Below are positions 1 through 4,670 of a DNA stretch of 5,722 nucleotides, piece by piece. Position 1 is the first letter of the stretch. Every line of letters starts with the position of its first letter. The translations under genes and the position numbers were made by a program. A model generated the notes under the pieces. The model was not told where the DNA came from. It searched no databases and saw only the letters and a program-made list of their open reading frames with translations. The DNA is from Candidatus Hydrogenedentota bacterium (GTDB taxonomy: Bacteria > Hydrogenedentota > Hydrogenedentia > Hydrogenedentales > SLHB01): the NCBI GenBank assembly GCA_003552765.1, contig PUOI01000639.1, positions 1 to 5,722 on the forward strand, in the 5' to 3' direction.

Positions 1-433
1 CTACGGCCTAGGCGTGGTCATCCTCATCGTGGCGGCCTACTTCGGCTACCAGTTCTGGACCCTGTTCGACGACCAATATCTTGTGGATGAAGAAGAAGTC
101 GTCGCCAGCGTCGAGGCCCTGGAAGAAGAGGGGTGGCATACCTCGCTGGCGGCGGGGCTGGAGGAGTCGCTGGAGACCGGCAAGCCCGTGTTCATCGACT
201 TCTGGGCCACGTGGTGCAGCAACTGCCTCTACATGAACCAGACAACCTTCCAAGACGAACCGGTGCTCGAGCGCTTCGAGGATTACGTGCTGGTGAAGTA
301 CCAGGCGGAACAGCCCCGGCAATCGCCCCACCGCGAGCTGCTGGACAACTTCAACTACGTCGGCCTGCCCCTCTACGTGGTCCTCACCCCGCCCGGATAC
401 GAGGCAGAGGGGGAGGAAGCCGAAGAGGCGTGA
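1..433 (+). CDS. Membrane-anchored thioredoxin-fold protein, DsbD-like C-terminal part (5' partial)
   Basis: The reading frame is open to the left edge (first full codon at base 2) and ends at TGA 431-433, giving 143 visible residues. Visible residues 4-18 are a hydrophobic membrane segment. A short acidic linker follows, then a thioredoxin-like domain (about 45-130) with the redox motif WCSNC (Cys72 and Cys75) after the strand VFIDFWAT, and the cis-proline loop GLP at Pro123. A membrane helix followed by a thioredoxin domain with CxxC is the layout of the C-terminal end of DsbD/cytochrome c biogenesis thiol:disulfide interchange proteins, which carry reducing power across the inner membrane to periplasmic partners. 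The tail is very acidic (EAEGEEAEEA). A GTG at 14 could start a short standalone protein, but it has no ribosome binding site and lies inside the membrane segment, so a truncated longer gene is more likely. The specific substrate is unknown. Confidence 0.85.
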   Translation, partial: YGLGVVILIVAAYFGYQFWTLFDDQYLVDEEEVVASVEALEEEGWHTSLAAGLEESLETGKPVFIDFWATWCSNCLYMNQTTFQDEPVLERFEDYVLVKYQAEQPRQSPHRELLDNFNYVGLPLYVVLTPPGYEAEGEEAEEA

Positions 434-639
434 CAGAGGTACTCTAGGAGAGCGCCAAGCTTAGGCGTGTTGACAGGGCGCATCGGTGTTAACGGCCAAA
501 GTGAATTCGCTTGGGGGTGGCATGGTCTTCTAGGCCATGAATCACGGACTGCAAGCCCGTGCCACCTCTCGGCCAAGGCAGACCGAATCACGACTGCCCA
601 CAATGTTTCGAATGGGCCGAGTACTGGCTGGCGCCGCCC
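434..639. other. Convergent intergenic spacer
   Basis: This 206-base gap separates two genes that converge on it (thioredoxin-like gene on +, kinase on -). I see no credible gene. A short imperfect stem (GCGCC/GGCGT, about 452-468) follows the first gene but has no T-run, so it is not a convincing terminator. The main content is the palindromic element at 514-568. A further 5-bp stem (577-581 with 594-598) is too weak to interpret. Confidence 0.6.
514..568. repeat. REP-like palindromic element: outer stem enclosing two hairpins
   Basis: Outer arms GGTGGCA (516-522) and TGCCACC (560-566) are perfect complements and extend to 514/568 with one G-T pair. Inside are two hairpins. The first is CATGGTC (521-527) with GGCCATG (533-539) around a 5-nt loop; the second is CACGG (543-547) with CCGTG (557-561) around a 9-nt loop. 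The inner hairpins share two bases on each side with the outer stem, so a four-way or alternative fold is possible. The pattern TGGCA-hairpin-hairpin-TGCCA resembles dispersed palindromic repeats that I recall as abundant in intergenic DNA of some environmental bacteria. Only one copy is visible, so calling it a repeat family member is inference; the palindrome itself is directly visible. Confidence 0.55.
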
Positions 640-1809
640 TCAGTTCTCCTCCATATCGTGCTGGGGAAAACGTAAGATGAAATGCGCGCCTGTGTCGCCG
701 TTGCGGGGTCCGTATTCGACGCGGCCGCCGTGTTTGTCCACGACATTCTTGACCACGGAGAGTCCCAGTCCCGTGCCGCCGCTCTCTTTGGTCGAGAAGA
801 AGCTCTGGAAAACGTTGTTGCGGTACTTGGCGGGAACGCCAGGTCCCGTGTCTTCAACGCCCAAGCACACGTACCCATCCTCGCTCCAGGTGGTGAAGGT
901 CAGCCGCTGAGGAGCACGCTGCCCCTCCATGGCTTGGCAGGCGTTCGTTATGAGATTGAGCACGCACTGGCGCACCAGCACGAAATCGCCCTGGATGAAT
1001 GGCAAGGAGGTATTGAGTTGGCGCACCACCTTCACCTCTTGCTTGCGCAGAATGGGCGCGGCCACATTGAGACAGGCCTCGACAACCTCATTGAGGTTGA
1101 GCAGGATGAGCGTGTCCTCTTGGTGGCGCAGGAAACTCATGGTGGAACGCACGATATCCGTGCAATGCTGGATTTGATTTTGCATGATTTCAAGACTGTC
1201 ACGGAAGGGAGCAAGCTCGGGAGTGGCCATCATCAGCTCGACGTAACCACTCACAACTTGCAACGGGGAGCCTAGGTCGTGAATCATCCCCGAGATGACT
1301 CGGCCCAGGGTCTCGAACCGGTTGGCCTCAAGAGCCAATCGCTCAAGGTTGCGCCGCTGCACATTCCGGCGCCGGCGCGCCATGGCCCGCGCGACATGTG
1401 TTTGAATCTCTTGATTGCGGAACGGTTTTTGAAGGTACGCGGAAGCTCCCCACTCCACTGCTTTCGCCGCTGTGTCGAGGTCGGCGCATCCCGTGAGGAT
1501 GACCACTTCCAAACAGGGAAAGCGCTTCTTCGCGGCTCGCAACAGCTCGATGCCCGACATGCCTGGCATTCGGATATCGGTGATCATCACATCAATGGAA
1601 TGAGACTCCAGTAACTCGAGCGCCTCCCTCCCATCCGCCGCAACGTACGTATCGTTTGTGTCCTCCCAGAGCCTGCGTAAGGCTTGGCGCGGGCCCTTCT
1701 CGTCATCCACAATTAGGATGGCGGTCCCGCTCAGTTCGGGGGCCGCGTCTTCATCCGCCTCAGCCAACCAGTTGTCGCGTATCCAGGAATCCAACACCAC
1801 ATCTGTCAT
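640..1809 (-). CDS. Soluble hybrid protein: N-terminal receiver plus histidine kinase
   Basis: The protein has 389 residues and no membrane segment. A receiver domain spans about 28-145, with acidic pocket Asp35/Asp36, phospho-acceptor Asp78 in TDIRMPG, Thr106 and Lys128 in the KPF motif. A basic, probably coiled linker (about 142-165) leads to the dimerisation/phospho-acceptor helix with His177 in HDLGSPLQ. The ATPase domain follows: N-box NLITNA (Asn285, Asn289), G1 box EDTGPG (319-324), F-box around FQSFFSTK (334-341) and G2 box GGTGLGLS (344-351). All catalytic residues are present, so it should autophosphorylate. A receiver ahead of a kinase implies that another kinase may phosphorylate Asp78 and so control this one's activity. 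The start was placed at 1809 because AAGGGGGG lies 7 nt upstream; the frame extends to a TTG at 1995, but those 62 residues look non-conserved and lack a site. No cognate regulator is adjacent, so the signal and output are unknown. Confidence 0.94.
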   Translation of the reverse strand: MTDVVLDSWIRDNWLAEADEDAAPELSGTAILIVDDEKGPRQALRRLWEDTNDTYVAADGREALELLESHSIDVMITDIRMPGMSGIELLRAAKKRFPCLEVVILTGCADLDTAAKAVEWGASAYLQKPFRNQEIQTHVARAMARRRRNVQRRNLERLALEANRFETLGRVISGMIHDLGSPLQVVSGYVELMMATPELAPFRDSLEIMQNQIQHCTDIVRSTMSFLRHQEDTLILLNLNEVVEACLNVAAPILRKQEVKVVRQLNTSLPFIQGDFVLVRQCVLNLITNACQAMEGQRAPQRLTFTTWSEDGYVCLGVEDTGPGVPAKYRNNVFQSFFSTKESGGTGLGLSVVKNVVDKHGGRVEYGPRNGDTGAHFILRFPQHDMEEN

Positions 1810-1816
1810 AGAAGCA

Positions 1817-1824
1817 CCCCCCTT
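1817..1824 (-). promoter_or_regulatory. Ribosome binding site of the hybrid kinase
   Basis: On the minus strand AAGGGGGG lies 7 nt before the ATG at 1809-1807. It is the only good Shine-Dalgarno match near any start in this frame and decides the short start over the upstream TTG at 1995. Confidence 0.65.
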
Positions 1825-2075
1825 AGGTTTGCGAAACAGTGCTGCTCGCGCGCCTCCCAGCGACAACCCTTGAAAGCGCTGGCGCGGCGTTCCCCAGAGT
1901 TCACTTGCCTCCCACTTCACCCAACATAATATTGCGCATGTAGGTAGCATTCTCGCATATAGTGTATACCTTTGTCCACCGTTTTTCAGAATCAAATATA
2001 AATGCTCTTCTCCCTATCCCACTCGCTCTCTACGCGTTACAACAATCTGGCGTCCAGCGGCGCTACGTTACCTAT

Positions 2076-2112
2076 GGACGCGCGGCGTGTGGGACACCCG
2101 CTAGGCGCGTCC
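2076..2112. repeat. GC-rich inverted repeat / hairpin
   Basis: GGACGCGC (2076-2083) is perfectly complementary to GCGCGTCC (2105-2112). The 21-nt interior folds further: GCG (2085-2087) can pair with CGC (2099-2101) and TGT (2088-2090) with ACA (2094-2096) around GGG, with a short bulge. No T-run follows on either strand, so it is not a rho-independent terminator. It could be an operator-like palindrome, a leader structure or part of a dispersed repeat; the sequence does not decide. Confidence 0.45.
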
Positions 2113-2212
2113 CCAGGGGCCGTGTACCATACTCTCCACCCGCAGGGGACAGAGGATGCGCATATCGTTGGGGTATGCAAAAGGGTCTGTTTGTTCCTGC
2201 ACGGAAAACGTC

Positions 2213-2242
2213 TTGCAACGACGGCGTATGCAGGGGTATAAT
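2213..2242 (+). promoter_or_regulatory. Sigma70-type promoter pointing right
   Basis: A -35-like TTGCAA (2213-2218, 4 of 6 consensus bases) is followed after 18 bp by a perfect -10 box TATAAT (2237-2242). Transcription would start near 2249. A strong terminator about 260 nt downstream and no good coding frame between them support a short RNA. The -10 box also overlaps the end of a coding-like frame on the other strand, so a chance match cannot be excluded. Confidence 0.5.
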
Positions 2243-2400
2243 CAACCTATCGTCAAGCTAGAATCGAAACTTAACTCAGAAGAGGCGTAATCGCAGTGGC
2301 TCACCTCTCGGCAACGCAGCATTTGCTGGATCCGGCGCATCTCCTTTGGGATGGGCGGGAGACGCTTGTGCGCGTTGTAGTACGGGTAGGGGTAGTCCTA
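2242..2400 (-). pseudogene. Coding-like minus-strand fragment without a start codon
   Basis: On the minus strand a frame is open from a TAG just upstream (2401-2403 region) to TGA at 2244-2242. Its first part reads DYPYPYYNAHKRLPPIPKEM and continues with RRIQQMLRCREVSHCDYA. By my count about 32 of the first 38 codons end in G or C, clearly more than the other two frames of that strand, as expected for real coding DNA here. There is no start codon with a ribosome binding site. A different minus-strand frame just upstream contains VIYFPFMEPAPAGVI, and skipping one base near 2402 joins it to this one. This could be a frameshifted gene remnant. I do not recognise the protein, and the fragment is short enough for chance to matter. 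Confidence 0.25.
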
Positions 2401-2510
2401 GGATTACGCCCGCTGGCGCCGGTTCCATGAACGGAAAGTAGATAACACCATTCAACGTTTCCCGGACGCCGCGGGCTGAACCCCAATCAGCCCGCGGCGT
2501 TTTCCTTTTT
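2249..2510 (+). ncRNA. Candidate structured RNA of about 260 nt, family not recognised
   Basis: The transcript is bounded by the TATAAT promoter and the terminator at 2466-2510. Hand folding gives a long-range stem pairing 2327-2338 with 2416-2427 (12 positions, one T-T mismatch). Inside it lies a stem-loop (GTAGTC 2392-2397 with GATTAC 2402-2407), closed by CGGG (2383-2386) with CCCG (2409-2412). AGAGG (2281-2285) can pair with CCTCT (2304-2308), and CAGC (2317-2320) with GCTG (2325-2328). GAAAC (2266-2270) can pair with GTTTC (2457-2461), which would close the whole RNA ahead of the terminator. I could not match it to 6S, SRP, RNase P, tmRNA or a riboswitch class by eye. It may instead be the leader of the HTH gene with termination as the control step, or a decayed minus-strand gene. 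Confidence 0.3.
2466..2510 (+). terminator. Strong rho-independent terminator
   Basis: A perfect 14-bp stem, ACGCCGCGGGCTGA (2466-2479) with TCAGCCCGCGGCGT (2487-2500), surrounds a 7-nt loop (2480-2486) and is followed directly by TTTCCTTTTT (2501-2510). The T-rich tract is only on the right side, so it acts on rightward transcription. No intact + strand gene precedes it within the window, which implies that an RNA is made from this region. Confidence 0.85.
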
Positions 2511-2565
2511 AGCGCCGGCTGCTCCCCAGAGGAAGCGCCGCACCAAACAAGAAAGGAGTCTCATT

Positions 2566-2781
2566 ATGTGCGCCGTCATACGCTTACGTCGCCACAGCCT
2601 CCTGGCTGTCCTCTCCGGCGGTCTCGTAGACCGCCCCGTACACTCCGCCGTACGGACGGAAGACCCTTGCCTTAACTCACGAGAACAACGATGGAGACGG
2701 GATACGCATAGGAGGCCGGGAGGCCATGACGCACTTCAACACGGATTTTTGGGAAGTCCCTCTGGACGCGAGCTGCCTTGA
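2566..2781 (+). CDS. Possible 71-residue leader peptide with a strong ribosome binding site
   Basis: AAAGGAG (2552-2558) lies 7 nt before the ATG at 2566, the best translation start signal on the + strand here. The frame (MCAVIRLRRHSLLAVLSGG and onward) ends at 2781, overlapping the HTH gene's start by 56 bases in another frame. By my count about 80% of its first 31 codons end in G or C; the frame then becomes A-ending around 2659. From 2630 the HTH gene's frame is open, with protein-like upstream sequence (KTLALTHENNDGDG) but no start codon. Possible explanations are a leader peptide coupled to the HTH gene, a single gene split by a one-base shift, or a spurious frame. I do not recognise the peptide, and the hairpins in this stretch also constrain codon composition. 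Confidence 0.25.
   Translation: MCAVIRLRRHSLLAVLSGGLVDRPVHSAVRTEDPCLNSREQRWRRDTHRRPGGHDALQHGFLGSPSGRELP
2594..2655 (+). other. Three consecutive perfect hairpins in the leader of the HTH gene
   Basis: ACAGCC (2594-2599) pairs with GGCTGT (2604-2609) around TCCT. GGCGGTCT (2617-2624) pairs with AGACCGCC (2628-2635) around CGT. CCGTAC (2636-2641) pairs with GTACGG (2650-2655) around an 8-nt loop. The second and third stems abut without a gap. They sit 28 nt after the strong ATG at 2566 and about 70 nt before the HTH gene's ATG. No T-run follows, so they are not terminators; a leader RNA fold, a protein-binding array or a recombination site are all possible. Confidence 0.55.
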
Positions 2782-3148
2782 TAGCATCCCGGCGGAACGC
2801 GCGATCTGGTTCGAGACACCGTCGGACCGGAAACGGCGCCACGCGCTGCAGGATTTCTTTCAAGAGGTGATGCCCGCCGTGCGGGATATCATGGAGAAGG
2901 AATTGACGGATCGTCAGCAGGAAGTGCTGCGGCTCTACTACTTTCAGGGGTACACGCAACAGGATATCGCCGCCGCGTTGAAGCTGACGCAGTCCACCGT
3001 CAGCCGTCACCTATTCGGCGCGGCGCGCAACGGACAGAAAGTGGGCGGGGCGATTCCCAAGCTGCGCAAGGCCATTGAAACACGCCCGCCTCGGGAGGTG
3101 GAAAAGGCGCTCTCCGTGCTCCAAGCCCGGTTCGCCGAAACGGCGTGA
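2726..3148 (+). CDS. Sigma-70 region 4-like helix-turn-helix protein
   Basis: This 140-residue protein probably binds DNA. After an acidic N-terminal third and a helical stretch (about 33-58), residues 60-98 match the sigma-70 region 4/LuxR-type fold: LTDRQQEVLRLYYFQGYT, then QQDIAAALKLTQSTVSRHL as the helix-turn-helix, with the SxxTVSRHL recognition helix near 90-96. The C-terminus is basic and helical (GGAIPKLRKAI). There is no sigma region 2, so it should not act alone as a sigma factor; it may be a sigma-like regulator or phage-type activator. AGGAGG at 2710-2715 lies 10 nt before the ATG, slightly far, and overlaps the end of the structured leader. An inverted repeat covers the last codons. 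It is convergent with gcvPB and shares no operon with a known gene. The target is unknown. Confidence 0.8.
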   Translation: MTHFNTDFWEVPLDASCLDSIPAERAIWFETPSDRKRRHALQDFFQEVMPAVRDIMEKELTDRQQEVLRLYYFQGYTQQDIAAALKLTQSTVSRHLFGAARNGQKVGGAIPKLRKAIETRPPREVEKALSVLQARFAETA

Positions 3149-3219
3149 CCGCAACGCGCGGCGCCATGGGCGTGGCGCTAACACACACAGCCACAAGGGT
3201 TTTCGGCGAACGCCGGGCT
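3124..3219. repeat. Bulged 17-bp inverted repeat across the HTH-gcvPB convergent junction
   Basis: AGCCCGG followed by TTCGCCGAAA (3124-3140) pairs with TTTCGGCGAA (3201-3210) and CCGGGCT (3213-3219), with only a 2-nt bulge (3211-3212). The 60-nt interior contains a second perfect hairpin, GCGCCA (3161-3166) with TGGCGC (3173-3178), around a 6-nt loop. The left arm is inside the last codons of the HTH gene. Placed between two converging genes it could end or protect both transcripts, but neither strand has a proper T-run, so a classical rho-independent terminator is not shown. Confidence 0.6.
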
Positions 3220-3233
3220 GGAGCTTGGATTGT

Positions 3234-4670
3234 CTAAAAGGAGCAGTTCAGCTCTTTGGCCGCGCGCACCTCGTCCAGCCGGCCCACCGGCATCGTGCGG
3301 GGCGCGTGCTGGAGCGGTTCGGGGTCTTTCTTGGCCTGCTCGGCTAGTTCAAGCATGACCTCGCAGAACCGGTCCATGGTTTCCTTGGATTCCGTCTCGG
3401 TGGGCTCGATCATCATGCTCTCCTTCACGGTCATGGGAAAGTAGACCGTGGGGGCGTGCATTCCATAATCCAGCAACGTCTTGGCGATATCCACCGCGCG
3501 GACCCCGTTCTTGCTTTGGGGCGCGGCGGACAACACGCACTCGTGCATGCAGCGCGATATGAACGGGTTGCCGAAGGCTTCCTTGAGGCGGGTATCGATG
3601 TAGTTGGCATGCAGCACGGCGTGATTGGACACGGAGCACAACCCTTCCGACCCTAACAGCCGGATGTAGGCGTAGGCGCGCACGGCCATCATGAAGTTTC
3701 CGAAGAACGCCGCCATGGGGCCGATGGATTTCTCCGGCATCCGCAGGCCGTAGCTGTCGCCTTCCTTGACCACTTGCGGTCCGGGCAGGAACGGCTGAAG
3801 ACGTTCGCCCACGCCGACCGGACCCGAGCCGGGACCGCCCATGCCATGAGGCGTGGCGAAGGTCTTGTGCAGGTTGAAATGCATCACGTCGAAGCCCATG
3901 TCGCCGGGCCTGGAGCGCCCCATGATCGCGTTGAGATTGGCGCCGTCGTAATACAGCAGGGCGTCCACCTCATGGGCCGCGTCCGCAATCGCGCGGATGT
4001 CCTTCTCGAACAGGCCGTGGGTGTTCGGGCACGTAAGCATGATGCCCGCCACCTTATCATTCAACACCTCTCGGAACTTCTCGATGTGGATGGTGCCGTC
4101 CTTGTCCGATGGAACCTCGACCACCTTATACCCCGCGAGGGCCGCGCTTGCGGGATTGGTGCCGTGGGCGGAGTCCGGGATGATGATGGTGTCCTTATGC
4201 GTGTTGCCCTTGTCCCGGTGATAGGCGGCGATCAACAGCGTGCCTGTCAATTCTCCGTGGGCGCCCGCGATCGGCTGGAGGGTCACCTCTTTCATGCCCG
4301 CGATCTCGGCCAGAAGACCGGCCAAGTCATGCATCAGCATGAACGCCCCCTGACACGTCGGCCAATACGCCTCAGCGCTCGACAAGTGGGGGTGGAGATT
4401 CATGAAGCCCGGGTTGGACGCCACGGCCTCCGCCATTTTCGGGTTGTACTTCATCGTGCACGACCCCAATGGATAGAAGTTGGCGTCAATGCTGAAGTTC
4501 CGCTTCGAGAGGTGTGTGAAGTGCCGCACCACGTCCAGCTCGCCCACCTCGGGCAGCGCGGAAGCTTCCTTGCGCTGTAACTCCTTGGGCAGCGTGGCCT
4601 CGGGCACATCCAGGGCGTCAAGGCGAATGGCCCGGCGGCCTTTCCGGCTCTTCTCAAAGATTAGCTGCAT
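3234..4670 (-). CDS. gcvPB: Glycine dehydrogenase (decarboxylating) subunit 2, PLP-binding half of P-protein
   Basis: This 478-residue protein is close to the usual length of about 480-490. With GcvPA it forms the cytoplasmic P-protein of the glycine cleavage system, which decarboxylates glycine and passes the aminomethyl group to lipoylated H-protein. The PLP Schiff-base lysine is Lys269 in DVMHFNLHKTFATPHG. Other family hallmarks are YPLGSCTMKYNPK (66-78), QPIAGAHGELTG (132-143), DSAHGTNPASA (166-176), YDGANLNA (241-248) and the C-terminal EPTETESKE (422-430). The ATG at 4670-4668 has GGAGG (4678-4682 on +) 7 nt upstream, inside gcvPA. It overlaps gcvPA by 10 bases, so the two are cotranscribed and probably translationally coupled. 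One oddity is Met277 where I recall relatives having Gly in the Gly-rich loop (HGMGGPGSG here). The same frame runs on far upstream only as a shadow of gcvPA. Confidence 0.97.
   Translation of the reverse strand: MQLIFEKSRKGRRAIRLDALDVPEATLPKELQRKEASALPEVGELDVVRHFTHLSKRNFSIDANFYPLGSCTMKYNPKMAEAVASNPGFMNLHPHLSSAEAYWPTCQGAFMLMHDLAGLLAEIAGMKEVTLQPIAGAHGELTGTLLIAAYHRDKGNTHKDTIIIPDSAHGTNPASAALAGYKVVEVPSDKDGTIHIEKFREVLNDKVAGIMLTCPNTHGLFEKDIRAIADAAHEVDALLYYDGANLNAIMGRSRPGDMGFDVMHFNLHKTFATPHGMGGPGSGPVGVGERLQPFLPGPQVVKEGDSYGLRMPEKSIGPMAAFFGNFMMAVRAYAYIRLLGSEGLCSVSNHAVLHANYIDTRLKEAFGNPFISRCMHECVLSAAPQSKNGVRAVDIAKTLLDYGMHAPTVYFPMTVKESMMIEPTETESKETMDRFCEVMLELAEQAKKDPEPLQHAPRTMPVGRLDEVRAAKELNCSF

Larger units (their letters stand above)
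1810..2212. other. Gene-poor region upstream of the kinase
   Basis: This stretch lies between the kinase start and the rightward promoter at 2213. Small open frames exist on both strands, but none has a ribosome binding site plus a protein-like composition. The minus strand is AT-rich at about 1925-2000 (TATACA at 1963-1968, TATTAT at 1926-1931) and probably carries the kinase promoter. No -35 box sits at the right distance, so I do not assign one. The rest is GC-rich and includes the hairpin at 2076-2112. Confidence 0.5.

Noticed and set aside
181..190. CAAGCCCGTG shared by the thioredoxin-like gene and the REP-like element
   Set aside because: In the gene it encodes the normal thioredoxin-fold GKPVF segment; a 10-base match of common GC-rich codons is expected by chance.
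470..498. TTGACA at 470-475 as a promoter -35 box
   Set aside because: No -10-like hexamer at 15-19 bp spacing; the nearest AT-rich hexamer is only 12 bp away.
543..561. tRNA-like look of the GGACTGCAAGCCC stretch (similar to a tRNA-Cys anticodon arm)
   Set aside because: No T-arm, D-arm or 3' CCA context; the surrounding palindrome explains it better.
1962..2261. Two overlapping small open frames on the + strand (79 and 99 codons)
   Set aside because: No ribosome binding site, no recognisable motif, low-complexity composition; one runs through the promoter at 2213-2242.
2249..2465. Glycine riboswitch, given the gcv genes nearby
   Set aside because: No glycine aptamer core is visible, and the gcv genes are on the opposite strand with their 5' end beyond the right edge.
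3774..4580. Long open frame on the + strand opposite gcvPB
   Set aside because: It is antisense to a clearly conserved gene, its composition is typical of a GC-rich shadow frame, and it has no convincing start site.
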